Of a stretch of DNA of 18,380 nt, positions 7,485 through 15,248 are shown piece after piece. The stretch spans positions 1 to 18,380 of the forward strand of contig JAISDL010000047.1 in assembly GCA_031264825.1 (NCBI GenBank). The letters are read 5' to 3'. The notes under the pieces were generated by a model that did no database searches, was not told the DNA's origin, and worked only from the letters and a program-made list of their open reading frames with translations. The position numbers and the translations under genes are program-made. The stretch's first letter is position 1, and every line of letters begins with the position of its first letter. The DNA is from Accumulibacter sp. GTDB taxonomy: Bacteria > Pseudomonadota > Gammaproteobacteria > Burkholderiales > Rhodocyclaceae.

Positions 7485-8496
7485 AAACTTCACACAAACG
7501 GCGGCAATATTCGACGCCATGTCGGTAGAGGGGATGACTTCGGTAGTCGCCCAATTCGGCCCGGGGAATCAGGCGAGCGATGCGTTCCGACCTTCGCGCG
7601 TCCAGGATCGGCGACCAACGGCGGAGCAGGTCGTCGATCGTTTCGGGCGAATTGCAAACCGGAAGCATGTCGCAGCCCGCCTCCCACGCCGCCCGCGCCC
7701 GCGCGACGCCGTCGCCGACGGCGCCTGCGCCCTCCATCGAGAGATCGTCCCTGAACCCCGCGCCGTCAAACTTAAGATTATTTCTTAAATAGTTGTGCCA
7801 AATCATTGAAAATCCAGATGATTTATTATCAACGGAAGAATAAATCACGTGCGCGGGCATGATCGCGTCGAGCTTCAGGCGCCGGTAAGGTTCGATGTCG
7901 TTTGCCAGTTCGTCGAGGCTTCTTTCGTCGATGGAAGCCGCCGTATGCGAATCCGCCTCGGCCCACCCGTGCCCCGGAAAATGTTTTCCGCACGCGGACA
8001 TCCCCGCTTCATGCAGGCCGTCGATCAACGCGCCGGCGAGCGCGACGACGGTTTCGGGAGTACGGTGAAACGCGCGGTCGCCGACGACGGCGCTTCGTCC
8101 CCAATCGAGGTCGAGAACCGGCGTAAACGAAAGGTCGACGCCGCAGGCGCGCAATTCCGCCGCGAGCACGAAACCGATCGAACGCGCGGCCTCGCACGCC
8201 TCAAGAGGCGTTTCCTCCCAAAGTTTTCCGAGCGAACGCATCGCCGGCAGACGCGTGAACCCCTCGCGGCAGCGCTGAACCCGCCCGCCTTCGTGGTCGA
8301 TCGCGATCAGGAGCGGCGGAGAACGGAGCGCATGCACCTCACGGGTCAGGTGTAAAAGTTGTTCCGGGGATCGATAATTCCGCGTAAAAAGGATCAAGCC
8401 GCCGACCTTCGGGTCGAGAAGGCGCTTGCGGTCGTCGGCTTCGAGTTCCGGCCCATTGATGTCGATCATCAAGGGGCCGTAAGCGCATTGGGTCAT
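7483..8496 (-). CDS. nagZ: Beta-N-acetylhexosaminidase (peptidoglycan recycling)
   Basis: This cytosolic GH3 enzyme releases GlcNAc from GlcNAc-1,6-anhydro-MurNAc peptides during cell-wall recycling. With the ATG at 8494-8496 the protein has 337 residues. IAIDHEGGRVQR (64-75) and the catalytic-loop signature KHFPGHG (171-177) with D182 and H184 are present. The nucleophile region DDLSMEG begins at D250, by family alignment the nucleophile. The start overlaps the acpS stop as ATGA (8493-8496), and AGGAG lies just upstream within acpS. A longer in-frame reading to 8601 would run through acpS and is not needed. An 80-nt AT-rich patch (about 7768-7845) covers residues 218-243 just before the nucleophile. 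It is the last gene of the long co-directional block. Confidence 0.95.
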   Translation of the reverse strand: MTQCAYGPLMIDINGPELEADDRKRLLDPKVGGLILFTRNYRSPEQLLHLTREVHALRSPPLLIAIDHEGGRVQRCREGFTRLPAMRSLGKLWEETPLEACEAARSIGFVLAAELRACGVDLSFTPVLDLDWGRSAVVGDRAFHRTPETVVALAGALIDGLHEAGMSACGKHFPGHGWAEADSHTAASIDERSLDELANDIEPYRRLKLDAIMPAHVIYSSVDNKSSGFSMIWHNYLRNNLKFDGAGFRDDLSMEGAGAVGDGVARARAAWEAGCDMLPVCNSPETIDDLLRRWSPILDARRSERIARLIPRAELGDYRSHPLYRHGVEYCRRLCEV

Positions 8497-8957
8497 GGCT
8501 CTCCTCTCGCGGCTTTGCGTTCCAGAACGACGAAGGCGAGCGCGAAGTCGCGTTCGTCGGAGAGCGACAGGTGCGCGGTGACGTGTTTTTCTTCGACCCA
8601 TTCGGCGAGTTCCGGCGCGTAGGCGAAGAAAGGCTGCCCCAGCGCGCTGTTTCTGACCGTGATCGCGGGAAGGAGAACCGGTGCGCGCAAACCCGTCCCG
8701 AAGGCTTTCGCGAGCGCTTCCTTGGCGGCGAAACGCTTGGCGACGAAAGCCGCCGCCGCGCGCGACTGACGCGCATTTGCGGCTCTTTCGGGGTTTTCCT
8801 TGCCGGAAAACGCGGAAATGGCGTCGCCGAAAGCGCGCCGGAAGGTCTCGGCTTCCTCGTCGGACAGGATTTTTCCGGCGACGGCGTCCGCGTAGCGCTC
8901 CAGAAGACGGAAAATCCGCGCAACGGCGACAATGTCCGTCCCGACGCCGACGATCAT
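8493..8957 (-). CDS. acpS: Holo-[acyl-carrier-protein] synthase
   Basis: It transfers 4'-phosphopantetheine from CoA to the serine of apo-ACP, activating fatty-acid synthesis. The protein has 154 residues, longer than the usual 120-130. GTDIV (6-10) carries the metal-binding D8, and KRFAAKEALAKAFGTG (74-89) carries E80. The extra length is mainly in an Ala/Arg-rich stretch at about 43-70, between the first helical region and the KRFAAKEA motif, and in the tail. The start overlaps the pdxJ stop (ATGA, 8954-8957) and the stop overlaps the nagZ start (8493-8496), so all three are probably translationally coupled. No ribosome binding site is evident at the start. The pdxJ-acpS pairing is conserved in many proteobacteria. 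Confidence 0.95.
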   Translation of the reverse strand: MIVGVGTDIVAVARIFRLLERYADAVAGKILSDEEAETFRRAFGDAISAFSGKENPERAANARQSRAAAAFVAKRFAAKEALAKAFGTGLRAPVLLPAITVRNSALGQPFFAYAPELAEWVEEKHVTAHLSLSDERDFALAFVVLERKAARGEP

Positions 8958-9706
8958 GGCAAAAGGCGCGCCTCGCGGATCAGCCGCTTCATTTCTTTGA
9001 CCGCCTCGCGCATTCCGACGAAAACGGCGCGGCTGACGATCGCGTGGCCGATGTGCAGTTCCCGGACGCCGGGAAGACGCGCGATGGGCTGGACGTTGAA
9101 GTAGGTCAGCGCGTGTCCCGCGTTGAAGCGCATTCCACGCGCGAGGATCGCGTCCCCGGCGTCGCGGATTTTTTCGAGTTCGGCGACGACCGCGGGACTT
9201 TCGGCGTCGCGCCCCATCGTGTGGAAGGCGTGCGCGTAAGGGCCGGTATGGATTTCGCAGACGCGCGCGCCGATCCTTGCCGCCGCGTCGATCTGCGCCA
9301 AGTCGGCGTCGATGAAAACGCTGCTGAGGATACCCGCGTCGCTCAAAACGCCGACCGCTCTTTTGAGCTTCTCTTCCTGCGAGAGAATGTCGAGTCCGCC
9401 CTCGGTCGTGATTTCATTCCGCCCTTCGGGGACGAGCATCGCCATCTCGGGTTTCAGGCGACAGGCGATCCCGACCATTTCGTCCGTCGCCGCCATTTCC
9501 AGATTCAGCTTGATCTGCGTGAGCGTCCGAAGCTTTTCGACGTCGCTGTCCTGGATATGCCGACGATCCTCGCGCAGATGAACGGTAATGCCGTCGGCGC
9601 CGCCGAGATGCGCTTCGGCGGCGGCCCAGACGGGTTCGGGTTCGTAGGTTTGACGCGCCTGACGGATCGTGGCGACGTGGTCGATGTTAACGCCGAGTTC
9701 AATCAT
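8954..9706 (-). CDS. pdxJ: Pyridoxine 5'-phosphate synthase
   Basis: It condenses 1-deoxy-D-xylulose 5-phosphate with 3-amino-2-oxopropyl phosphate to form pyridoxine 5'-phosphate, in the DXP-dependent vitamin B6 pathway. It has 250 residues forming a TIM barrel. Expected active-site positions are visible: NIDHVATIRQAR (7-18), H43 in TVHLREDRRHI, E70 in LNLEMA and H198 in NAGHALTYFNV, matching H45/E72/H193 of the E. coli enzyme. The ATG at 9704-9706 has only a weak purine-rich stretch upstream. A 135-nt gap separates it from recO, which leaves room for an internal promoter. Its stop overlaps the acpS start. Confidence 0.96.
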   Translation of the reverse strand: MIELGVNIDHVATIRQARQTYEPEPVWAAAEAHLGGADGITVHLREDRRHIQDSDVEKLRTLTQIKLNLEMAATDEMVGIACRLKPEMAMLVPEGRNEITTEGGLDILSQEEKLKRAVGVLSDAGILSSVFIDADLAQIDAAARIGARVCEIHTGPYAHAFHTMGRDAESPAVVAELEKIRDAGDAILARGMRFNAGHALTYFNVQPIARLPGVRELHIGHAIVSRAVFVGMREAVKEMKRLIREARLLP

Positions 9707-9841
9707 TCTGGAAACCCTGGTTGGTCGCGCCTCCGGCGCGGGGCGTCTTCACTCCGCACGGGAGGGAAACGATCTTTCCGCACACGATTATCCCTCCAAA
9801 GGGAGAGCATCCCAATCGAAGCGCGTTTTTGACGAAGGTGA
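9707..9841 (-). other. recO-pdxJ intergenic region with two small inverted repeats
   Basis: This is one of the longest gaps in the block (135 nt). It contains a 6-bp stem CGCGCC/GGCGCG with a TCC loop (about 9726-9740) and a 7-bp inverted repeat GGAGGGA (9761-9767) / TCCCTCC (9791-9797). Either could be a processing or regulatory structure in the pdxJ leader. No promoter could be named with confidence and no coding potential was seen. Confidence 0.35.
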
Positions 9842-10549
9842 TTATAATTCCTGAAGCTCCACGAAGAATTTTCGCGCGTGCAGGTCCCTGCCGCTCGTGT
9901 AGTGCGCGATCAAGACGCGCATGAGCTGCTTGGCCTCCGCGAGCGAACGCGGGTCGGAAAAATCCCCGTCGCGCATGTCGATCAGCGTCTTCCCCTTGAC
10001 CAAGAGCGCCTGATCGTGCCCTTCTGCCCGAACCGGCCCTCTTTCGATTTCATAAACGTAGGCGTCTGACGCGACGATGGGCACACCGTCGGCGTCGTGT
10101 TCGAGCGTCAAGCCGTAGCCGAGTTCGCGCAGGAGCGCGCACTCGAAAACGCGCAGGTCGGATTCGCGCGGATTTTCGGCGAGCCTCCGCAAGGTTTCCG
10201 CATAAGCCGAAAAAAGCCATTCGTGCGCGTCGGCGCGCGGCAAAAAATGCAGCAGAAGTTCGTTCAGATAGTAGGCGCAAAGCAGGGCCTTGCCCGAAAG
10301 GAGCGCTTGACCACCCTGCCATTCGGCTTTTGTCAGCGTATGCACCTCGCCGTTCCCCGACCAAGCGACTTCGAGCGGCTGAAACGCGAGCAGGAGACCC
10401 CGGAGCGCCGAACGCGGACGCCGCGCGCCCCGCGCCATCAGCGCGACGCGACCGTAGTCGCGCGAAAACATTTCGACGACGAGGCTCGTTTCGCTGAAGG
10501 GGCGGGCGTGCAAAACGTACGCCGGCTGCCCGACCGTCGTTCGCGCCAT
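9842..10549 (-). CDS. recO: DNA repair protein RecO
   Basis: RecO is a partner of RecR in the RecF pathway. It anneals SSB-coated single strands and helps load RecA at gaps. The protein has 235 residues. The N-terminal OB fold shows GQPAYVLHARPFSETSLVVEMFSRDYGRVALMARGARR as its diagnostic region (residues 7-44), followed by RGLLLAFQPLEVAW. A helical middle has the family's CAYYLNELLLHFL and AYAETLRRLAE. No four-cysteine zinc motif is visible, as in E. coli RecO. A GGAGGG lies about 10 nt before the ATG at 10547-10549. It follows era after 81 nt that include a strong GC hairpin. Confidence 0.93.
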   Translation of the reverse strand: MARTTVGQPAYVLHARPFSETSLVVEMFSRDYGRVALMARGARRPRSALRGLLLAFQPLEVAWSGNGEVHTLTKAEWQGGQALLSGKALLCAYYLNELLLHFLPRADAHEWLFSAYAETLRRLAENPRESDLRVFECALLRELGYGLTLEHDADGVPIVASDAYVYEIERGPVRAEGHDQALLVKGKTLIDMRDGDFSDPRSLAEAKQLMRVLIAHYTSGRDLHARKFFVELQEL

Positions 10550-10571
10550 CGATTCAGACCCTCCGCAAAAC

Positions 10572-10607
10572 GCGGCGCGCCGTCGCGTACTCTGTACGCC
10601 GCGCCGC
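10572..10607 (-). repeat. Strong GC-rich hairpin between era and recO
   Basis: GCGGCGCG (10572-10579) pairs with CGCGCCGC (10600-10607), and GCGTAC (10585-10590) pairs with GTACGC (10594-10599) around a TCT loop. The left arm has a 5-nt bulge (10580-10584). All 14 pairs are canonical. No T-run follows on the minus strand, so it is more likely an RNA-stability, attenuation or processing element than a classical terminator. It sits 23 nt upstream of the recO start and 23 nt after the era stop. Confidence 0.55.
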
Positions 10608-10630
10608 GCGCGCGCTGCCGCATCTTGGGT

Positions 10631-11563
10631 TCATTCGAGGTAACCCAGGCTTTTGAGCAAGCGTTCGTCGTCGTTCCACCCGGACTGAACGCGAACGAAA
10701 ACTTCGAGAAAGACCTTTCCGCCGAAGCATTTTTCCATATCCTGCCGCGCTTCGGTCGCAATGCGCTTGAGCGTTTCGCCCCCTTTGCCGATGACGATGC
10801 CCTTGTGCGCCGAACGCCCGACGACGACGACGGCAGCGATGCGCCGCAGCGAAGCCTCGGTTTCAAATTTCTCGATTTCGACGGTCGCGGCGTAAGGCAG
10901 TTCGTCGCCGATGAGGCGGAAAAGCTTTTCACGGACGTATTCGGCGGCGAGAAAACGCTCGCTTTTGTCCGTGATTTCGTCCTTGTCGAACAGCAGACCC
11001 TCGTTGGGCAGATAGGCGCGGATTTCGTCCAGAAGATCGTCGGTCTGCCTCCCTTTGGCGGCGCTGATCGGGACGATCGCCGCAAAGGGGAAAAGGCTGG
11101 AAAACTCGGAAAGCAAGGGCAAGAGAAGCGCTTTATCGCCGATTTTGTCGATCTTGTTGACGGCCAGGATCACAGGCCGGTTTTTGGGAAGCAGCTTCAA
11201 CACCGTCGTGTCTTCCGCGCCAAAGGACGCGGCTTCGACGACGAAAACGACGACGTCCACGTCGGTGAGCGCGTGTTTCACGCTCCGGTTGATTGCGCGG
11301 TTGAGCGCATTGACGTATTTCGTCTGGAAACCCGGCGTATCGACGAAAGCGAACTGCGCGTCCTCGCGAGTCAATATTCCCGTGATCCGGTGGCGCGTCG
11401 TCTGCGCCTTTCGGGAAACGATGCTGATTTTTTCGCCGACGAGCCGATTCAGAAGCGTCGACTTTCCGACGTTCGGGCGGCCGACGATGGCGATGAAACC
11501 CGACTTCATTTCCTGGGTCGAGGGATTTTCCGCTCCCGCGCGATCAGGAGACATGCATCGCAT
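10631..11563 (-). CDS. era: GTPase Era
   Basis: This essential GTPase binds the 3' end of 16S rRNA and assists 30S maturation. The protein has 310 residues. G-motifs are GRPNVGKS (28-35), DTPG (75-78), NKID (136-139) and SAAK (167-170). The C-terminal KH domain carries GIVIGKGGETLKRI around 255-268. The chosen ATG at 11563 gives a 20-nt overlap with the end of rnc, with GGAA about 10 nt upstream. ATG 11554 (three codons later) is possible but lacks a ribosome binding site. ATG 11509 has a purine run directly touching it and would remove residues ahead of the G domain. The rnc-era pairing is near-universal in proteobacteria and reflects shared work on rRNA. Confidence 0.96.
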   Translation of the reverse strand: MRCMSPDRAGAENPSTQEMKSGFIAIVGRPNVGKSTLLNRLVGEKISIVSRKAQTTRHRITGILTREDAQFAFVDTPGFQTKYVNALNRAINRSVKHALTDVDVVVFVVEAASFGAEDTTVLKLLPKNRPVILAVNKIDKIGDKALLLPLLSEFSSLFPFAAIVPISAAKGRQTDDLLDEIRAYLPNEGLLFDKDEITDKSERFLAAEYVREKLFRLIGDELPYAATVEIEKFETEASLRRIAAVVVVGRSAHKGIVIGKGGETLKRIATEARQDMEKCFGGKVFLEVFVRVQSGWNDDERLLKSLGYLE

Positions 11564-12212
11564 CGAGCGCGTGTTCCGCAGCCATCTGCTCGGCGGCGCG
11601 GCGGCTCGTTCCCCTGCCCTCCGTTTCGATTTCCAGCGCCTCGATCCGGCACGCGATTTGAAACTGCTGCGCGTGTACCGGGCCTTCCAGGGCGACGATC
11701 ACGTACTTCGGGGGCAGAAGCTTGCGCCCTTGGAGGTATTCCTGGAGACGCGATTTCGCGTCCTTGAAAGGTTTTTCCAGGACGATCTCCGAGAGCGGTT
11801 TTTCGTACAATCGGGTAATCACGGTTTCGACCGCGTCGAAGCCCGCGTCGATCCAGACCGCGCCGAAAAGCGCTTCGAGCGCGTCGGCAAGAATCGAAGG
11901 GCGCAGATTTCCGCCGGATTTCAACTCCCCCTCGCCCAGCTTCAAAAACTCGCACAGTTCGAGCGAAAGCGCGAGTCTGTGGAGCATGTTCTGGCAGACG
12001 AGGTTGGACCTCAGGCGCGAGAGAATGCCTTCCGGCTGTTCCGGATAGCGGTCGAAAAGCACCTTCCCGATGGCGCCGTTGAGCGCGGCGTCACCTAGGA
12101 ATTCAAGCCGCTCGTTGTGCGGCGAACCGTAGCTGCGGTGCGTCAGCGCCGTGCGGAGCAAGGCAGCGTTCGAGAACGAGTGACCGAGCGCTCGTTCAAG
12201 CCGTTCGGTCAT
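11544..12212 (-). CDS. rnc: Ribonuclease III
   Basis: This double-strand-specific endonuclease processes 30S rRNA precursors and regulatory RNA duplexes. The protein has 222 residues. The RNase III signature NERLEFLGD (33-41) supplies E37 and D41, and DALEALFGA supplies D110 and E113, the catalytic metal ligands. A C-terminal dsRNA-binding domain starts near 153 (KDAKSRLQEYLQGR) and ends with SRRAAEQMAAEHALDAM. The ATG overlaps the stop of the DUF4845 gene (12209-12212, ATGA). The 3' end overlaps era. RNase III commonly autoregulates the rnc-era transcript by cutting its leader; no such stem could be identified here with confidence. Confidence 0.96.
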   Translation of the reverse strand: MTERLERALGHSFSNAALLRTALTHRSYGSPHNERLEFLGDAALNGAIGKVLFDRYPEQPEGILSRLRSNLVCQNMLHRLALSLELCEFLKLGEGELKSGGNLRPSILADALEALFGAVWIDAGFDAVETVITRLYEKPLSEIVLEKPFKDAKSRLQEYLQGRKLLPPKYVIVALEGPVHAQQFQIACRIEALEIETEGRGTSRRAAEQMAAEHALDAMHVS

Positions 12213-12577
12213 TCGCTTCGGTCTCTTGCGGAAGTGACTCCGTGGAAATCGATCAACAGGGAAACGTTCGCAAACAGCGGAATACGTTTTTCGTAGGCAA
12301 ACGAAAGGACGATGTCGCCGCCTTCTCTGGAAATGACGACCTCGTCGGGCGAAATCGAGCGAATGTGGTCGACTTCGGCGTATTTGCTGTAGATCACGCG
12401 AATTTCACCGATCATTTTCCCGCTGGCGTTCGCCGCGGTCGAGGCGATGTTTTTCTTGATCTTGTAAAACTCGATCACATCGGGAAGTATTTTCACCGCG
12501 AGGATGGCGAAGATGCACAGGACCGCTCCCAGAGCGACCATGCCCGACAAACTGACGCCACGCTGTTTTTTCATCAT
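12209..12577 (-). CDS. DUF4845 family single-pass membrane protein
   Basis: This encodes 122 residues from the ATG at 12575-12577, chosen because AAGGA lies 7 nt upstream. The same frame is open up to 12622, but that would intrude into lepB. The N-terminus MMKKQRGVSLSGMVALGAV is followed by a hydrophobic segment to about residue 30 and then a soluble domain. The pattern of basic residues, Gly and a hydrophobic helix resembles a type IV prepilin N-terminus, but the residue five after the cleavage site is not glutamate. Position between lepB and rnc is the hallmark of the DUF4845 family in Betaproteobacteria. The function is not known. Translation is probably coupled to rnc by the 4-nt overlap. 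Confidence 0.8.
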   Translation of the reverse strand: MMKKQRGVSLSGMVALGAVLCIFAILAVKILPDVIEFYKIKKNIASTAANASGKMIGEIRVIYSKYAEVDHIRSISPDEVVISREGGDIVLSFAYEKRIPLFANVSLLIDFHGVTSARDRSE

Positions 12578-12587
12578 AGACGATTCC

Positions 12588-13388
12588 TTATCGAAAAGTT
12601 CCAATGCGTTTGAAGTTACCAAAATTCAACCAGATGAAGAAAGCCTTTCCGACGATGTATTCATCGGGCACGAAGCCCCAGAAGCGGCTGTCGCTGCTCT
12701 CGTCGCGATTGTCTCCCATCATGAAATAATGACCCGGCGGCACCGTGCAGACCACACCTTCGTTATTGTATAGGCAGTTCTCGCGGAACGGGAAATTCGA
12801 GGCATTTCGAATGAAGGCCGAAACACTGTCCTCGTTGAGCGTCCGGTACTCGACGCCGCCCAACTTCTCGGCGAACTGCGAGAAATAGAGTTCGCGCTCT
12901 TCGTAGTGGTAATCGTCGGTTTTCCGCGTCTCCACCGGCGTGCCGTTGATGCTCAGGCGCTTGTTCTGGTAAGCGACCTTGTCGCCGGGAACGCCGATCA
13001 CGCGCTTGACGTAGTTTTGCGAAAGTTCTTCCGGGGCGCGAAAGACCATGATTTCACCGCGCTGTGGGTCTCCGATCGAAACGATCTTTTTGTCGATGAT
13101 CGGAAGACGTATCCCGTAGGTGAATTTATTGACGAGGATGAAGTCCCCCGGCATCAGCGTGGGGACCATCGACCCGGAGGGAATCTTGAAGGGTTCGACG
13201 ACGAAGGAACGCAGTACGAAAACGATCAGGATCACCGGGAAGAAGCCGCTGCCGTACTCGACCCATACGGGGTCGGGCGCGCCGGGCGCCCTTCGCTTGC
13301 GATAGACGGCGGCGTCGGCGACCCACAAGACGCCGCTGACGAGCAGCAAACCGAGCAGAGTCAGGGAAAAGATCAGGGAAAAATTCAC
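12588..13388 (-). CDS. lepB: Signal peptidase I
   Basis: It cleaves signal peptides from exported preproteins at the periplasmic face of the inner membrane. The protein has 266 residues with two transmembrane segments (about 4-24 and 49-65). The Ser-Lys dyad is S73 in IPSGSMVPTL and K128 in NYVKRVIGVPGD. The box E motif GDNRDESSDSRFWGFVP is near the end. The start codon is GTG (13386-13388). AAGGAG (13394-13399, minus strand) lies 5 nt upstream and overlaps the lepA stop, so the two genes are tightly linked. It serves general secretion, including the signal-peptide proteins Slt, MucD and TpsB in this window. Confidence 0.96.
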   Translation of the reverse strand: MNFSLIFSLTLLGLLLVSGVLWVADAAVYRKRRAPGAPDPVWVEYGSGFFPVILIVFVLRSFVVEPFKIPSGSMVPTLMPGDFILVNKFTYGIRLPIIDKKIVSIGDPQRGEIMVFRAPEELSQNYVKRVIGVPGDKVAYQNKRLSINGTPVETRKTDDYHYEERELYFSQFAEKLGGVEYRTLNEDSVSAFIRNASNFPFRENCLYNNEGVVCTVPPGHYFMMGDNRDESSDSRFWGFVPDEYIVGKAFFIWLNFGNFKRIGTFR

Positions 13389-13393
13389 ACAAA

Positions 13394-13399
13394 CTCCTT
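13394..13399 (-). promoter_or_regulatory. Shine-Dalgarno of lepB that decides a GTG start
   Basis: AAGGAG is read on the minus strand across the lepA stop codon. It lies 5 nt before GTG 13388 and supports that codon as the lepB start. Confidence 0.65.
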
Positions 13400-15188
13400 A
13401 TTTATCAATCCGCAACATGGCGAGAAACGCCTCCTGGGGAATCTCGACCGACCCCACCTGCTTCATGCGCTTTTTCCCCGCTTTTTGTTTTTCGAGCAGT
13501 TTTTTCTTGCGCGTGATGTCTCCGCCGTAGCATTTGGCCAGAACGTCTTTCCGCATCGCTTTCACGTTTTCGCGCGCGACGATATTCGAGCCGATCGCCG
13601 CCTGAATCGCCACGTCGTACATCTGCCTCGGGATCAACTGGCGCATTTTATTCGCGAGTTCCCGCCCACGGCGAACGGAATCGGCGCGGTGAATGATCAT
13701 CGACAGCGCATCGACGCGGCTCCCGTTGATCATGACGTCGAGCTTGACGACGTCGGACGCCCTGAATTCCTTGAATTCGTAGTCGAGCGAAGCGTAGCCG
13801 CGCGAAACGGATTTCAGCTTGTCGAAAAAGTCCATGACGACTTCGGCCGTCGGCATTTCATAGACGAGGCGAACCTGCCGCCCGTGGTAAGTCATATCGA
13901 GCTGGTTGCCGCGCTTTTGGTTGCAAAGCGTGATCACGTTGCCGATGTAATCCTGCGGGACGAAAACGGTGATCGTGATGATCGGTTCGCGGATTTCCGC
14001 AATTTTCGACGGTTCAGGCAGCTTGGCGGGGTTTTCCACGCGAAGCAGCGTCCCGTCGCGCAAGAGGACTTCATAGACGACCGTCGGCGCGGTCGTGATC
14101 AGGTCTTGGTCGAATTCGCGTTCGAGGCGCTCCTGGACGATTTCCATGTGCAGGAGCCCAAGAAAACCGCAGCGGAAGCCGAAACCGAGCGCTTGGGAGA
14201 CTTCGGGTTCGTAATGCAGCGATGCGTCGTTGAGTTTCAATTTTTCGAGCGATTCGCGCAAGGAGTCGTACTGGTTCGATTCGACCGGATAGAGGCCCGC
14301 GAAGACCTGCGGCTTGATCTCCTTGAACCCCGGCAGAGGCACCGACGCCGGGTTATCCGCCAGCGTGAGCGTATCCCCGACCTGCGCCTCCTTGAGTTCC
14401 TTGATTCCCGAAATGACGTAGCCGACCTCCCCCGCGCCCAGAGTGTCGCGCTGGACGGCCTTGGGCGTAAAAACGCCGAGTTGCTCGCACTGGTGCGTCG
14501 ATTTGCCGGACATCAGGCGAATCCTGTCTTTGGCGCGCAGGGTGCCGTCGACGACGCGGACGAGCATGACGACGCCGACGTAGTTATCGAACCACGAGTC
14601 GATCAGCAGCGCCTTGAGCGGCCCTTCGGGCTTGCCTTTCGGCGGCGGGATGCGCGCGATGATCGCTTCGAGAATGTCTTCGACGCCGAGACCCGTCTTG
14701 GCGGACGCGAGGATCGCGTCGGTCGCGTCGATTCCGATGACGTCCTCGATTTCCTGGCGGGCGAGGTCGGGCGTCGCGGACGGAAGGTCGATTTTGTTGA
14801 GGACGGGCAGAACCTCGACGCCCAGGTCGATCGCGGTATAACAGTTGGCGACCGTCTGCGCTTCGACGCCTTGGGACGCGTCGACGACGAGCAAGGCACC
14901 CTCGCAGGCCGAGAGCGAACGCGAGACTTCGTAGGAAAAATCGACGTGTCCGGGGGTGTCGATCAGGTTCAGGCGGTAGGTCTCGCCGTCCCTCGCGCGG
15001 TATTGCAACGCGGCCGTCTGCGCCTTGATCGTGATTCCGCGCTCGCGCTCGATGTCCATCGAATCGAGTACCTGCTCTTCCATCTCCCGGTCGGAGAGAC
15101 CGCCGCAAAGGTGGATGATTCGGTCGGCCAGCGTCGATTTTCCATGGTCGATATGCGCGATGATTGAGAAGTTCCGGATACGTTGCAT
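13398..15188 (-). CDS. lepA: Elongation factor 4 (LepA)
   Basis: This ribosome-associated translational GTPase is linked to 30S biogenesis and to back-translocation. The protein has 596 residues, the usual length. The G domain begins with IIAHIDHGKST (9-19) and RERGITIKA, followed by DTPGHVDF and NKIDLPSA. The central domains and the LepA-specific C-terminal domain are intact, including PTAEVVMDFFDKLKS and the lysine-rich terminus GGDITRKKKLLEKQKAGKK. The ATG is at 15186-15188. LepA and LepB are adjacent with a 9-nt gap, as in many proteobacteria. A 60-nt gap separates it from the glutaredoxin-like gene. Confidence 0.97.
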   Translation of the reverse strand: MQRIRNFSIIAHIDHGKSTLADRIIHLCGGLSDREMEEQVLDSMDIERERGITIKAQTAALQYRARDGETYRLNLIDTPGHVDFSYEVSRSLSACEGALLVVDASQGVEAQTVANCYTAIDLGVEVLPVLNKIDLPSATPDLARQEIEDVIGIDATDAILASAKTGLGVEDILEAIIARIPPPKGKPEGPLKALLIDSWFDNYVGVVMLVRVVDGTLRAKDRIRLMSGKSTHQCEQLGVFTPKAVQRDTLGAGEVGYVISGIKELKEAQVGDTLTLADNPASVPLPGFKEIKPQVFAGLYPVESNQYDSLRESLEKLKLNDASLHYEPEVSQALGFGFRCGFLGLLHMEIVQERLEREFDQDLITTAPTVVYEVLLRDGTLLRVENPAKLPEPSKIAEIREPIITITVFVPQDYIGNVITLCNQKRGNQLDMTYHGRQVRLVYEMPTAEVVMDFFDKLKSVSRGYASLDYEFKEFRASDVVKLDVMINGSRVDALSMIIHRADSVRRGRELANKMRQLIPRQMYDVAIQAAIGSNIVARENVKAMRKDVLAKCYGGDITRKKKLLEKQKAGKKRMKQVGSVEIPQEAFLAMLRIDK

Positions 15189-15248
15189 GTCGTAAAAGCG
15201 TCGGCGGGGATCGATGGGCTTCCGGCCGGTCGGCGGAAACGCGCGATT

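Noticed and set aside
8497..8601. 35-residue N-terminal extension of NagZ
   Set aside because: It runs through acpS in another frame. The ATG at 8496 has the ATGA overlap and an upstream AGGAG, and gives the normal N-terminus.
10097..11767. Long plus-strand open frame opposite recO, era and rnc
   Set aside because: It crosses three recognisable genes and their intergenic hairpin, and its product shows no family motif. It is a codon-bias shadow.
12906..15167. Very long open frame antisense to lepA and lepB (about 750 codons)
   Set aside because: It lies opposite well-supported lepA and lepB genes in GC-rich DNA, where antisense frames stay open by codon bias. Its translation is low-complexity, rich in Arg, Asp and Val, with no domain.
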